Shown: positions 25,625-39,790, counted from the stretch's first letter. The stretch is 64,000 bases of DNA from Micromussa lordhowensis (GCA_964020085.1 OZ026596.1:16126795-16190794); one strand, 5' to 3'. Notes: generated by a model from the letters alone, not told the origin. Translations and numbers: made by a program.

Positions 25625-28600
25625 TCTACTAATCGACTTTTCGGCTCCCTTCTACTAATCGACTTTTTGGGTAACTTCTACTAATCGACTTTTCGGCTCC
25701 CTTCTACTAATCGTCTTTTCGGCTCCCTTGAACTAATTGACTTTTCTGCTAACTTCTACTAATCGACTTTTTGGCTCCCTTCTACTAATCGTCTTTTCGG
25801 CTCCCTTCTACTAATCGTATTTTCGGCTCCCTTTAACTAATTGACTTTTCGGCTAACTTCTACTAATTGACTTTTCGGCTAACTTCTACTAATCTACTAA
25901 TCGTCCTTTCGGCTCCCTTCTACTAATCAACTTTTTGGCTCCCTTCTACTAAACGACTTTTCGGCTCCCTTCTACTAATCGACTTTTCGGCTCCCTTGTA
26001 CTAATCGACTTTTCGGCTCCCTTCTACTAATCGACTTTTCGGCTCCCTTCTACTAATCGACTTTTCGGCTCTTTTCTACTTATCGTCTTTTCGGCTCCCT
26101 TCTACTAATCGTCTTTTCGGCTCCCTTCTACTAACCGTCTTTTCGGCTCCCTTCAACTAATCGTCTTTTCGGCTCCCTTCTACTAATCGTCTTTTCGGCT
26201 CCCTTCTACTAATCGTCTTTTCGGCTCCCTTCTACTAATCGGCTTTGCGGCTCCCTTCTACTAATCGTCTTTTCGGCTCCCTTCTACTAATCAACTTTTC
26301 GGCTCCCTTCTACTAATCGACTTTTTGGCTCCCTTCTACTAATCGATTTTTTGGCTAACTTTTACTAATCGACTTTTCGGCTCCCTTCTTCTAATTAACT
26401 TTTCGGCTCCCTTCTACTAATCGACTTTTTGGGTAACTTCTACTAATCGACTTTTCGGCTCCCTTCTACTAATCGACTTTTTGGGTAACTTCTACTAATC
26501 GACTTTTCGGCTCCCTTCTACTAATCGACTTTTCGGCTCCCTTCTACTAATCGACTTTTTGGGTAACTTCTACTAATCGACTTTTCGGCTCCCTTCTACT
26601 AATCGACTTTTCGGCTCCCTTCAACTAATCGACTTTTCGGCTTACTTCTACTAATTGACTTTTTGGCTGACTTCTACTAATCGACTTTTAGGCTCCCTTC
26701 TACTAATTGACTTTTTGGCTAACTTCTACTTATCGACTTTTCGGCTGACTTCTAGTAATTGACTTTTCGGCTCCCTTCTACTAATCGAATTTTTGGGTAA
26801 CTTCTACTAATCGACTTTTCGGCTCCCTTCTACTAATCGACTTTTCGGCTCCCTTCTACTAATCGTCTTTTCGGCTCCCTTCTACTAATCGTCTTTTCGG
26901 CTCCCTTCAACTAATCGTCTTTTCGGCTCCCTTCTACTAATCGTCTTTTCGGCTCCCTTCTACTAATCGTCTTTTCGGCTCCCTTCTACTAATCGGCTTT
27001 CCGGCTCCCTTCTACTAATCGTCTTTTCGGCTCCCTTCTACTAATTTTCTTTTCGGCTCCCTTCTACTAATCGATTTTTTGGCTAAATATTACTAATCGA
27101 CTTTTCGGCTCCCTTCTACTAATCAACTTTTCGGCTCCCTTCTACTAATCGACTTTTTGGCTCCCTTCTACTAATCGATTTTTTGGCTAACTTTTACTAA
27201 TCGACTTTTCGGCTCCCTTCTTCTAATTAACTTTTCGGCTCCCTTCTACTAATCGACTTTTTGGGTAACTTCTACTAATCGACTTTTCGGCTCCCTTCTA
27301 CTAATCGACTTTTTGGGTAACTTCTACTAATCGACTTTTCGGCTCCCTTCTACTAATCGACTTTTCGGCTCCCTTCTACTAATCGACTTTTTGGGTAACT
27401 TCTACTAATCGACTTTTCGGCTCCCTTCTACTAATCGACTTTTCGGCTCCCTTCAACTAATCGACTTTTCGGCTTACTTCTACTAATTGACTTTTTGGCT
27501 GACTTCTACTAATCGACTTTTAGGCTCCCTTCTACTAATTGACTTTTTGGCTAACTTCTACTTATCGACTTTTCGGCTGACTTCTAGTAATTGACTTTTC
27601 GGCTCCCTTCTACTAATCGAATTTTTGGGTAACTTCTACTAATCGACTTTTCGGCTCCCTTCTACTAATCGACTTTTTGGGTAACTTCTACTAATCGAGT
27701 TTTTGGCTCCCTTGTCCTAATCGACTTTTCGGCTCCGTTTTACTAATCGACTTTTCGGCTAACTTCTACTAATCGACTTTTCGCCGCCCTTCTTCTAATC
27801 GACTTTTTGCCGCCCTTCTTCTAATCGACTTGTCGCCGCCCTTCTTCTTATCGTCTTTTCGCCGCCCTTCTACTAATCGTCTTTTCGCCGCCCTTCCACT
27901 AATCGTCTTTTCGGCTCCCTTCTTCTAATCGTCTTTTTGGCTTCCTTCTACTAATCGTCTTTTCGGCTCCCTTCTACTAATCATCTTTTCGGCTACCCTC
28001 TACTAATCGTCTTTTTGGCTCCCTTCTACTAATCGTCTTTTCGTCTCCCTTCTACTTATCGTCTTTTCGGCTCCCTTGTACCAATCGACTTTTCGTCTCC
28101 CTTCTACTAATCGACTTTTCGGCTCCCTTCTACTAATTAACTTTTCAGCTCCCTTCTACTAATCAACTTTTCGGCTCTCTTCTACTAATCGACTTTTCGG
28201 CTTCCTTCTACTAATCGATTTTTTGGCTCCCTTCTACTAATCGACTTTTCGGCTCCCTTCTACTAATCGACTTTTTGGGTAACTTCTACTAATCGACTTT
28301 TAGGCTCCCTTCTACTAATCGACTTTTCGGCTCCCTTTTACTAATCGACTTTTCGGCTAACTTCTACTAATCGACTTTTCGGCTCCCTTCTACTAATCGA
28401 CTTTTCGGCTCCCTTCTACTAATCGACTTTTCGCCGCCCTTCTTCTAATCGTCTCTTCGCCGCCCGTCTACTAATCGTCTCTTCGCCACCATTCAACTAA
28501 TCGTCTACTAATGGTATTTTCGGCTCCCTTTAACTAATTGACTTTTCGGCTAACTTCTACTAATTGACTTTTCGGCTAACTTCTACTAATCTACTAATCG

Positions 28601-31498
28601 TCCTTTCGGCTCCCTTCTACTAATCAACCTTTTCGGCTCCCTTCTACTAAACGACTTTTCGGCTCCCTTCTTCTAATCATCTTTTCGGCTCCCTTCTACT
28701 AATCGTCTTTTCAGCTCCCTTCTACTAATCGTGTTTTCGGCTCCCTTCTACTAATTTACTTTTCGGCTCCCTTCTACTAATCGATTTTTTGGCTAAATAT
28801 TACTAATCGACTTTTCGGCTCCCTTCTTCTAATCATCTTTTCGGCTCCCTTCTACTAATCGTCTTTTCAGCTCCCTTCTACTAATCGACTTTTCGGCTCC
28901 CTTCTTCTAATTAACTTTTCGGCTCCCTTCTACTAATCGACTTTTCAGCTCTCTTCTACTAATCGACTTTTCGGCTTCCTTCTACTAATCGACTTTTCAG
29001 CTCCCTTCTACTAATCGACTTTTCGGCTCCCTTCTACTAACCGACTTTTTGGGTAACTTCTACTAATCGTCTTTTCGTCTCCCTTCTACTTATCGCTTTT
29101 CGGCTCCCTTCAACTAATCGATTTTTTGGCAAACTTCTACTAATCGACTTTTCGGCTCCCTTCTACCAACCAACTTTTCGTCTCCCTTCTACTAATCGAC
29201 TTTTCGACTCCCTTCTACTAATCGACTTTTCGGCTCTCTTCTACTAATCGACTTTTCGGCTTCCTTCTACTAATCGACTTTTCGGCTCTTTTCTACAAAT
29301 TGACTTTTCGGCTCCCTTCTACTAATTGACTTTTTGGGTAACTTCTACTAATCGACTTCTCGGCTCCCTTCTACTAATCGACTTTTCGGCTCCTTTTTAC
29401 TAATCGACATTTCTGCTAACTTCTACTAATCGACTTTTCGGCTCCCTTCTACTAATCGACTTTTCGGCCTTCTTCTACTAATCTACTTTTCGCCGCCCTT
29501 CTTCTAATCGACTTTTCGCCGCCCTTCTTCTAATCGACTTTTCGCCGCCCTTCTTCTAATCGTCTTTTCGCCGCCCGTCTACTAATCGTCTTTTCGCCGC
29601 CCTTCAACCAATCGTCTATTCGGCTCCCTTCTACTAATCGTCTTTTCGGCTCCCTTCTACTAATCGTCTTTTCGGCTCCCTTTAACTAATTGACTTTTCG
29701 GCTAACTTCTACTAATTGACTTTTCGGCTAACTTCTACTAATCTACTAATCGTCCTTTCGGCTCCCTTCTACTAATCAACTTTTGGCTCCCTTCTACTAA
29801 TCGACTTTTCGGCTCCCTTCTACTAATCGACTTTTCGTCTCCCTTTTACTAATCGACTTTTCGGCTCCCTTCCACTAATTAACTTTTAGACTCCCTTCTA
29901 CTAATCGACTTTTCGGCTCTCTTCTACTAATCGACTTTTCGGCTTCCTTCTACTAATCGACTTTTCGGCTCCCTACTACAAATTGACTTTTCGGCTCCCT
30001 TCTACTAATTGACTTTTTGGGTAACTTCTACTAATCGACTTCTCGGCTCCCTTCTACTAATCGACTTTTCGGCTCCCTTTTACTAATCGACTTTTCTGCC
30101 TACTTCTACTAATCGACTTTTCGGCTCCCTTCTACTAATCGACTTTTCGCCGCCCTTCTTCTAATTGACTTATCGCCGCCCTTCTTCTAATCGACTTTTC
30201 GCCGCCCTTCTTCTAATCGTCTTTTCGCCGCCCGTCTACTAATCGTCTTTTCGCCGCCCTTCAACTAATCGTCTATTCGGCTCCCTTCTACTAATCGTCT
30301 TTTCGGCTCCCTTCTACTAATCGTCTTTTCGGCTCCCTTTAACTAATTGACTTTTCGGCTAACTTCTACTAATTGACTTTTCGGCTAACTTCTACTAATC
30401 TACTAATCGTCCTTTCGGCTCCCTTCTACTAATCAACTTTTTGGCTCCCTTCTACTAAACGACTTTTCGGCTCCCTTCTACTAATCGACTTTTCGGCTCC
30501 CTTTTACTAATCGACTTTTCGGCTAACTTCTACTCATCGACTTTTCGGCTCCCTTCTACTAATCGACTTTTCGGCTGCCTTCTACTAATCGACTTTTCGC
30601 CGCCCTTCTTCTAATCGTCTCTTCGCCGCCCGTCTACTAATCGTCTCTTTGCCGCCCTTCAACTAATCGTCTTTTCGGCTCCCTTCTACTAATCGTCTTT
30701 TCGGCTCCCTTCTACTAATCGTATTTTCGGCTCCCTTTAACTAATTGACTTTTCAGCTAACTTCTACTAATTGACTTTTCGGCTAACTTCTACTAATCTA
30801 CTAATCGTCCTTTCGGCTCCCTTCTACTAATCAACTTGTTGGCTCCCTTCTACTAATCGACTTTTCGGCTCCCTTCTACTAATCGACTTTTCGTCTCCCT
30901 TCTACTAATCGACTTTTCGGCTCCCTTCTACTAATTAACTTTTCGACTCCCTTCTACTAATCGACTTTTCGGCTCTCTTTTACTAATCGACTTTTCGGCT
31001 TCCTTCTACTAATCGACTTTTCGGCTCCCTTCTACAAATTGACTTTTCGGCTCCCTTCTACTAATCGACTTTTCGGCTCCCTTTTACTAATCGACTTTTC
31101 TGCTAACTTCTACTAATCGACTTTTCGGCTCCCTTCTACTAATCGACTTTTCGCCGCCCTTCTTCTAATTGACTTTTCGCCGCCCTTCTTCTAATCGACT
31201 TTTCGCCGCCTTTCTTCTAATCGTCTTTTCGCCGCGCGTCTACTAATCGTCTTTTCGCCGCCCTTCAACTAATCGTCTATTCGGCTCCCTTCTACTAATC
31301 GTCTTTTCGGCTCCCTTCTACTAATCGTCTTTTCGGCTCCCTTGAGCTAATTGACTTTTCTGCTAACTTCTACTAATCGACTTTTCGGCTCCCTTCTACT
31401 AATCGTCTTTTCGGCTCCCTTCTACTAATCGTATTTTCGGCTCCCTTTAACTAATTGACTTTTCGGCTAACTTCTACTAATTGACTTTTCGGCTAACT
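25625..31498 (+). repeat. Copy 2 of the 5.87-kb HOR duplication
   Basis: Partner of the block at 19725. Differences I noticed are CTAACCGTC near 26132 (CTAATCGTC in copy 1), CTTTCCGGC near 26999 (CTTTGCGGC in copy 1), GCCGCGCGTC near 31233, and GCCGCCC near 31181 where copy 1 has GCCGTCC. After about 31500 it runs into a 34-bp unit, whereas copy 1 joined directly to copy 2 through AATCGAC. This defines the duplication junction near 25625. Confidence 0.9.
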
Positions 31499-33456
31499 TC
31501 TACTAATCTACTAATCGTCCTTTCGGCTCCCTTCTACTAATCAACTTTTTGGCTCCCTTCTACTAAACGACTTTTCGGCTCCCTTCTACTAATCGACTTT
31601 TCGGCTCCCTTGTACTAATCGACTTTTCGGCTCCCTTCTACTAATCGACTTTTCGGCTCCCTTCTACTAATCGACTTTTCGGCTCTTTTCTACTTATCGT
31701 CTTTTCGGCTCCCTTCTACTAATCGTCTTTTCGGCTCCCTTCTACTAATCGTCTTTTCGGCTCCCTTCTACTAATCGTCTTTTCGGCTCCCTTCTACTAA
31801 TCGTCTTTTCGGCTCCCTTCTACTAATCGTCTTTTCGGCTCCCTTCTAGTAATCGGCTTTGCGGCTCCCTTCTACTAATCGTCTTTTCGGCTCCCTTCTA
31901 CTAATTTTCTTTTCGGCTCCCTTCTACTAATCGATTTTTTGGCTAAATATTACTAATCGACTTTTCGGCTCCCTTCTACTAATCAACTTTTCGGCTCCCT
32001 TCTACTAATCGACTTTTTGGCTCCCTTCTGCTAATCGATTTTTTGGCTAACTTTTACTAATCGACTTTTCGGCTCCCTTCTTCTAATTAACTTTTCGGCT
32101 CCCTTCTACTAATCGACTTTTTGGGTAACTTCTACTAATCTACTTTTCGGCTCCCTTCTAGTAATCGACTTTTCAGCTCCATTCAACTAATCGACTTTTC
32201 GGCTCCCTTCTACTAATCGACTTTTTGGGTAACTTCTACTAATCGACTTTTCGGCTCCCTTCTACTAATCGACTTTTCGGCTCCCTTCTACTAATCGACT
32301 TTTTGGGTAAGTTCTACTAATCGACTTTTCGGCTCCCTTCTACTAATCGACTTTTCGGCTCCCTTCAACTAATCGACTTTTCGGCTTACTTCTACTAATT
32401 GACTTTTTGGCTGACTTCTACTAATCGACTTTTAGGCTCCCTTCTACTAATTGACTTTTTGGCTAACTTCTACTTATCGACTTTTCGGCTGACTTCTAGT
32501 AATTGACTTTTCGGCTCCCTTCTACTAATCGAATTTTTGGGTAACTTCTACTAATCGACTTTTCGGCTCCCTTCTACTAATCAACTTTTTGGGTAACTTC
32601 TACTAATCGAGTTTTTGGCTCCCTTGTCCTAATCGACTTTTCGGCTCCGTTTTACTAATCGACTTTTCGGCTAACTTCTACTAATCGACTTTTCGCCGCC
32701 CTTCTTCTAATCGACTTTTTGCCGCCCTTCTTCTAATCGACTTTTCGCCGCCCTTCTTCTTATCGTCTTTTTGCCGCCCTTCTACTAATCGTCTTTTCGC
32801 CGCCCTTCCACTAATCGTCTTTTCGGCTCCCTTCTTCTAATCGTCTTTTTGGCTTCCTTCTACTAATCGTCTTTTCGGCTCCCTTCTACTAATCATCTTT
32901 TCGGCTACCCTCTACTAATCGTCTTTTTGGCTCCCTTCTACTAATCGTCTTTTCGTCTCCCTTCTACTTATCGTCTTTTCGGCTCCCTTCAAGTAATCGA
33001 TTTTTTGGCTAACTTCTACTAATCGACTTTTCGGCTCCCTTCTACTAATCGTCTTTTCAGCTCCCTTCTACTAATCGTCTTTTCGGCTCCCTTCTACTAA
33101 TTTACTTTTCGGCTCCCTTCTACTAATCGATTTTTTGGCTAAATATTACTAATCGACTTTTCGGCTCCCTTCTACTAATCAACTTTTCGGCTCCCTTCTA
33201 CTAATCGACTTTTCGGCTCCCTTCTACTAATCGATTTTTTGGCTAACTTTTACTAATCGACTTTTCGGCTCCCTTCTACTAATCGACTTTTTGGCTCCCT
33301 TCTTCTAATTAACTTTTCGGCTCCGTTCTACTAATCGACTTTTCAGCTCTCTTCTACTAATCGACTTTTCGGCTTCCTTCTACTAATCGACTTTTCAGCT
33401 CCCTTCTACTAATCGACTTTTCGGCTCCCTTCTACTAACCGACTTTTTGGGTAACT
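31499..33456 (+). repeat. HOR segment with GGCTGAC, CTTGTCC and GGCTACC markers
   Basis: Ordinary order of the unit: CGTC run (31690-31850), AAATATT near 31945, GGCTGAC near 32408, CTTGTCC at 32626, GGCTACC at 32904, then a jump to the AATTTAC/AAATATT region near 33100-33140. The 37-bp variant and the monomers before it are missing between 33010 and 33050, a deletion relative to the HOR copies at 22.1 and 47.5 kb. Confidence 0.83.
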
Positions 33457-34434
33457 TCTACTAATCGTCTTTTCGTCTCCCTTCTACTTATCGTCTTTTC
33501 GGCTCCCTTCAACTAATCGATTTTTTTGCTAACTTCTACTAATTGACTTTTCGGCTCCCTTCTACCAACCAACTTTTCGTCTCCCTTCTACTAATCGACT
33601 TTTCGACTCCCTTCTACTAATCGACTTTTCGGCTCCTTTCTACTAATCGACTTTTCGCCGCCCTTCTTCTAATCGTCTCTTCGCCGCCCGTCTACTAATC
33701 GTCTCTTCGCCGCCCTTCAACTAATCGTCTTTTCGGCTCCCTTCTACTAATCGTCTTTTCGGCTCCCTTCTACTAATCGTATTTTCGGCTCCCTTTAACT
33801 AATTGACTTTTCAGCTAACTTCTACTAATTGACTTTTCGGCTAACTTCTACTAATCTACTAATCGTCCTTTCGGCTCCCTTCTACTAATTGACTTTTTGG
33901 GTAACTTCTACTAATCGACTTCTCGGCTCCCTTCTACTAATCGACTTTTCGGCTCCCTTTTACTAATCAACATTTCTGCTAACTTCTACTAATCGACTTT
34001 TCGGCTCCCTTCTACTAATCGACTTTTCGGCTCCCTTCTACTAATCGACTTTTCGCCGCCCTTCTTCTAATCGACTTTTCGCCGCCCTTCTTCTAATCGA
34101 CTTTTCGCCGCCCTTCTTCTAATCGTCTTTTCGCCGCCCGTCTACTAATCGTCTTTTCGCCGCCCTTCAACTAATCGTCTATTCGGCTCCCTTCTACTAA
34201 TCGTCTTTTCGGCTCCCTTCTACTAATCGTCTTTTCGGCTCCCTTTAACTAATTGACTTTTCGGCTAACTTCTACTAATCGACTTTTCGGCTAACTTCTA
34301 CTAATCTACTAATCGTCCTTTTGGCTCCCTTCTTCTAATCGTCTTTTTGGCTTCCTTCTACTAATCGTCTTTTCGGCTCCCTTCTACTAATCATCTTTTC
34401 GGCTACCCTCTACTAATCGTCTTTTTGGCTCCCT
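33457..34434 (+). repeat. Copy 1 of a 978-bp tandem duplication
   Basis: The rare GATTTTTTTGC variant, with its extra T, occurs at offset 978 (CGA at 33518 and 34496), as do GTATTTTC (CGT at 33778 and 34756) and GTCCTTTTGG (G of GTCC at 34315 and 35293). The length equals two 34-bp units plus 35 monomers. The GTCCTTTTGG to TTCTTCTAATCG join at about 34320 is the recurring junction. Confidence 0.9.
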
Positions 34435-35412
34435 TCTACTAATCGTCTTTTCGTCTCCCTTCTACTTATCGTCTTTTCGGCTCCCTTCAACTAATCGATT
34501 TTTTTGCTAACTTCTACTAATTGACTTTTCGGCTCCCTTCTACCAACCAACTTTTCGTCTCCCTTCTACTAATCGACTTTTCGACTCCCTTCTACTAATC
34601 GACTTTTCGGCTCCTTTCTACTAATCGACTTTTCGCCGCCCTTCTTTTAATCGTCTCTTCGCCGCCCGTCTACTAATCGTCTCTTCGCCGCCCTTCAACT
34701 AATCGTCTTTTCGGCTCCCTTCTACTAATCGTCTTTTCGGCTCCCTTCTACTAATCGTATTTTCGGCTCCCTTTAACTAATTGACTTTTCAGCTAACTTC
34801 TACTAATTGACTTTTCGGCTAACTTCTACTAATCTACTAATCGTCCTTTCGGCTCCCTTCTACTAATTGACTTTTTGGGTAATTTCTACTAATCGACTTC
34901 TCGGCTCCCTTCTACTAATCGACTTTTCGGCTCCCTTTTACTAATCAACATTTCTGCTAACTTCTACTAATCGACTTTTCGGCTCCCTTCTACTAATCGA
35001 CTTTTCGGCTCCCTTCTACTAATCGACTTTTCGCCGCCCTTCTTCTAATCGACTTTTCGCCGCCCTTCTTCTAATCGACTTTTCGCCGCCCTTCTTCTAA
35101 TCGTCTTTTCGCCGCCCGTCTACTAATCGTCTTTTCGCCGCCCTTCAACTAATCGTCTATTCGGCTCCCTTCTACTAATCGTCTTTTCGGCTCCCTTCTA
35201 CTAATCGTCTTTTCGGCTCCCTTTAACTAATTGACTTTTCGGCTAACTTCTACTAATCGACTTTTCGGCTAACTTCTACTAATCTACTAATCGTCCTTTT
35301 GGCTCCCTTCTTCTAATCGTCTTTTTGGCTTCCTTCTACTAATCGTCTTTTCGGCTCCCTTCTACTAATCATCTTTTCGGCTACCCTCTACTAATCGTCT
35401 TTTTGGCTCCCT
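34435..35412 (+). repeat. Copy 2 of the 978-bp tandem duplication
   Basis: Partner of the block at 33457. Two differences stand out: CTTTTAATCG near 34645 (CTTCTAATCG in copy 1) and GTAATTTC near 34880 (GTAACTTC in copy 1). A short third start follows up to about 35480, where the core returns to the usual GATTTTTTGGC. The GGCTACC marker at 34402 and 35380 keeps the 978-bp step. Confidence 0.9.
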
Positions 35413-38127
35413 TCTACTAATCGTCTTTTCGTCTCCCTTCTACTTATCGTCTTTTCGGCTCCCTTCAACTAATCGATTTTTTGGCTAACTTCTACTAATC
35501 GACTTTTCGGCTCCCTTGTACCAATCGACTTTTCGTCTCCCTTCTACTAATCGACTTTTCGGCTCCCTTCTACTAATCGTCTTTTCGGCTCCCTTTAACT
35601 AATTGACTTTTCGGCTAACTTCTACTAATTGACTTTTCGGCTAACTTCTAATCTACTAATCGTCCTTTCGGCTCCCTTCTACTAATCAACTTTTTGGCTC
35701 CCTTCTACTAATCGACTTTTCGGCTCCCTTCTACTAATCGACTTTTCGTCTCCCTTTTACTAATCGACTTTTCGGCTCCCTTCCACTAATTAACTTTTAG
35801 ACTCCCTTCTACTAATCGACTTTTCGGCTCTCTTCTACTAATCGACTTCTCGGCTCCTTTCTACTAATCGACTTTTCGGCTCCCTTTTACTAATCGACTT
35901 TTCTGCCTACTTCTACTAATCGACTTTTCGCCTCCCTTCTACTAATCGACTTTTCGCCGCCCTTCTTCTAATCGACTTTTCGCCGCCCTTCTTCTAATCG
36001 ACTTTTCGCCGCCCTTCTTCTACTCGTCTTTTCGCCGCCCGTCTACTAATCGTCTTTTCGCCGCCCTTCAACTAATCGTCTATTCGGCTCCCTTCTACTA
36101 ATCGTCTTTTCGCCACCCTTCAACTAATCGTCTATTCGGCTCCCTTCTACTAATCGTCTTTTCGGCTCCCGTCTACTAATCGTCTTTTCGGCTCCCTTTA
36201 ACTAATTGACTTTTCGGCTAACTTCTACTAATTGACTTTTCGGCTAACTTTTAATCTACTAATTGTCCTTTCGGCTCCCTTCTACTAATCAACTTTTTGG
36301 CTCCCTTCTACTAATCGACTTTTCGGCTCCCTTCTACTAATCGACTTTTCGTCTCCCTTCTACTAATCGACTTTTCGGCTCCCTTCTACTAATCGACTTT
36401 TCGGCTCTCTTTTACTAATCGACTTTTCGGCTTCCTTCTACTAATCGACTTTTCAGCTCCCTTCTACAAATTGACTTTTCGGCTCCCTTCTACTAATTGA
36501 CTTTTTGGGTAACTTCTACTAATCGACTTCTCGGCTCCCTTCTACTAATCGTCTTTTCGGCTCCCTTGAACTAATTGACTTTTCTGCTAACTTCTACTAA
36601 TCGACTTTTCGGCTCCCTTCTACTAATCGTCTTTTCGGCTCCCTTCTACTAATCGTATTTTCGGCTCCCTTTAACTAATTGACTTTTCGGCTAACTTCTA
36701 CTAATTGACTTTTCGGCTAACTTCTACTAATCTACTAATCGTCCTTTCGGCTCCCTTCTACTAATCAACTTTTTGGCTCCCTTCTACTAAATGACTTTTC
36801 GGCTCCCTTCTACTAATCGACTTTTCGGCTCCCTTGTACTAATCGACTTTTCGGCTCCCTTCTACTAATCGACTTTTCGGCTCCCTTCTACTATTCGACT
36901 TTTCGGCTCTTTTCTACTTATCGTCTTTTCGGCTCCCTTCTACTAATCGTCTTTTCGGCTCCCTTCTACTAATCGTCTTTTCGGCTCCCTTCTACTAATC
37001 GTCTTTTCGGCTCCCTTCTACTAATCGTCTTTTCGGCTACCTTCTACTAATCGTCTTTTCGGCTCCCTTCTAGTAATCGGCTTTGCGGCTCCCTTCTACT
37101 AATCGTCTTTTCGGCTCCCTTCTACTAATTTTCTTTTCGGCTCCCTTCTACTAATCGATTTTTTGGCTAAATATTACTAATCGACTTTTCTGCTCCCTTC
37201 TACTAATCAACTTTTCGGCTCCCTTCTACTAATCGACTTTTTGGCTCCCTTCTACTAATCGATTTTTTGGCTAACTTTTACTAATCGACTTTTCGGCTCC
37301 CTTCTTCTAATTAACTTTTCGGCTCCCTTCTACTAATCGACTTTTTGGGTAACTTCTACTAATCGACCTTTCGGCTCCCTTCTACTAATCGACTTTTCAG
37401 CTCCCTTCAACTAATCGACTTTTCGGCTCCCTTCTACTAATCGACTTTTTGGGTAACTTCTACTAATCGACTTTTCGGCTTCCTTCTACTAATCGACTTT
37501 TCGGCTCCCTTCTACTAATCGACTTTTTGGGTAACTTCTACTAATCGACTTTTCGGCTCCCTTCTACTAATCGACTTTTCGGCTCCCTTCAACTAATCGA
37601 CTTTTCGGCTTACTTCTACTAATTGACTTTTTGGCTGACTTCTACTAATCGACTTTTAGGCTCCCTTCTACTAATTGACTTTTTGGCTAACTTCTACTTA
37701 TCGACTTTTCGGCTGACTTCTAGTAATTGAGTTTTCGGCTCCCTTCTACTAATCGAATTTTTGGGTAACTTCTACTAATCGACTTTTCGGCTCCCTTCTA
37801 CTAATCGACTTTTTGGGTAACTTCTACTAATCGAGTTTTTGGCTCCCTTGTCCTAATCGACTTTTCGGCTCCGTTTTACTAATCGACTTTTCGGCTAACT
37901 TCTACTAATCGACTTTTCGCCGCCCTTCTTCTAATCGACTTTTTGCCGCCCTTCTTCTAATCGACTTTTCGCCGCCCTTCTTCTTATCGTCTTTTCGCCG
38001 CCCTTCTACTAATCGTCTTTTCGCCGCCCTTCCACTAATCGTCTTTTCGGCTCCCTTCTTCTAATCGTCTTTTTGGCTTCCTTCTACTAATCGTCTTTTC
38101 GGCTCCCTTCTACTAATCATCTTTTCG
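35413..38127 (+). repeat. HOR segment with degenerate 34-bp units
   Basis: Satellite only. Two of its register units are damaged: near 35650 (CTTCTAATCTACTAATCG) and near 36243 (CTTTTAATCTACTAATTG) the first box is truncated. A doubled CCACCC/GTCTATT pair lies near 36060-36130. From about 36540 the order returns to normal, with AAATATT near 37168, GGCTGAC near 37634 and CTTGTCC at 37850. Confidence 0.84.
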
Positions 38128-39790
38128 GCTACTCTCTACTAATCGTCTTTTTGGCTCCCTTCTACTAATCGTCTTTTCGTCTCCCTTCTACTTATCGTCT
38201 TTTCGGCTCCCTTCAACTAATCGATTTTTTGGCTAACTTCTACTAATCGACTTTTCGGCTCCCTTGTACCAATCGACTTTTCGTCTCCCTTCTACTTATC
38301 GACTTTTCGGCTCCCTTCTACTAATTAACTTTTCAGCTCCCTTCTACTAATCAACTTTTCGGCTCTCTTCTACTAATCGACTTTTCGGCTTCCTTCTACT
38401 AATCGATTTTTCGGCTCCCTTCTACTAATCGACTTTTCGGCTCCCTTCTACTAATCGACTTTTTGGGTAACTTCTACTAATCGACTTTTAGGCTCCCTTC
38501 TACTAATCGACTTTTCGGCTCCCTTTTACTAATCGACTTTTCGGCTAACTTCTACTAATCGACTTTTCAGCTCTCTTCTACTAATCGACTTTTCGGCTTC
38601 CTTCTACTAATCGACTTTTCAGCTCCCTTCTACTAATCGACTTTTCGGCTCCCTTCTACTAACCGACTTTTTGGGTAACTTCTACTAATCGTCTTTTCGT
38701 CTCCCTTCTACTTATCGCTTTTCGGCTCCCTTCAACTAATCGATTTTTTGGCTAACTTCTACTAATCGACTTTTCGGCTCCCTTCTACCAACCAACTTTT
38801 CGTCTCCCTTCTACTAATCGACTTTTCGACTCCCTTCTACTAATCGACTTTTCGGCTCTCTTCTACTAATCGACTTTTCGGCTTCCTTCTACTAATCGAC
38901 TTTTCGGCTCCCTTCTACAAATTGACTTTTCGGCTCCCTTCTACTAATTGACTTTTTGGCTCCCTTCTACTAATCGATTTTTTGGCTAACTTTTACTAAT
39001 CGACTTTTAGGCTCCCTTCTTCTAATTAATTTTTCGGCTCCCTTCTACTAATCGACTTTTTGGGTAACTTCTACTAATCGAGTTTTCGGCTCCCTTCTAC
39101 TAATCGACTTTTCAGCTCCCTTCAACTAATCGACTTTTCGGCTCCCTTCTACTAATCGACTTTTTGGGTAACTTCTACTAATCGACTTTTCGGCTCCCTT
39201 CTACTAATCGACTTTTCGGCTCCCTTCTACTAATCGACTTTTTGGGTAACTTCTACTAATCGACTTTTCGGCTCCCTTCTACTAATCGACTTTTCGGCTC
39301 CCTTCAACTAATCGACTTTTCGGCTTACTTCTACTAATTGACTTTTTGGCTGACTTCTACTAATCGACTTTTAGGCTCCCTTCTACTAATTGACTTTTTG
39401 GCTAACTTCTACTTATCAACTTTTCGGCTGACTTCTAGTAATTGACTTTTCGGCTCCCTTCTACTAATCGAATTTTTGGGTAACTTCTACTAATCGAGTT
39501 TTTGGCTCCCTTGTCCTAATCGACTTTTCGGCTCCGTTTTACTAATCGACTTTTCGGCTAACTTCTACTAATCGACTTTTCGCCGCCCTTCTTCTAATCG
39601 ACTTTTTGCCGCCCTTCTTCTAATCGACTTTTCGCCGCCCTTCTTCTTATCGTCTTTTCGCCGCCCTTCTACTAATCGTCTTTTCGCCGCCCTTCCACTA
39701 ATCGTCTTTTCGGCTCCCTTCTTCTAATCGTCTTTTTGGCTTCCTTCTACTAATCGTCTTTTCAGCTCCCTTCTACTAATCATCTTTTCG
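38128..39790 (+). repeat. Shortened 1663-bp HOR unit
   Basis: Spans GGCTACC marker 38128 to marker 39791, with the CTTGTCC markers 37850 and 39513 at the same 1663-bp step. Compared with the 5-kb units it lacks the 34-bp and 37-bp variants entirely and passes from TTAAC/CAGCTC monomers to the 25-bp unit (38710), CCAACC, and then GGCTGAC. This is a large internal deletion, followed by tandem amplification of the short form. Confidence 0.87.
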
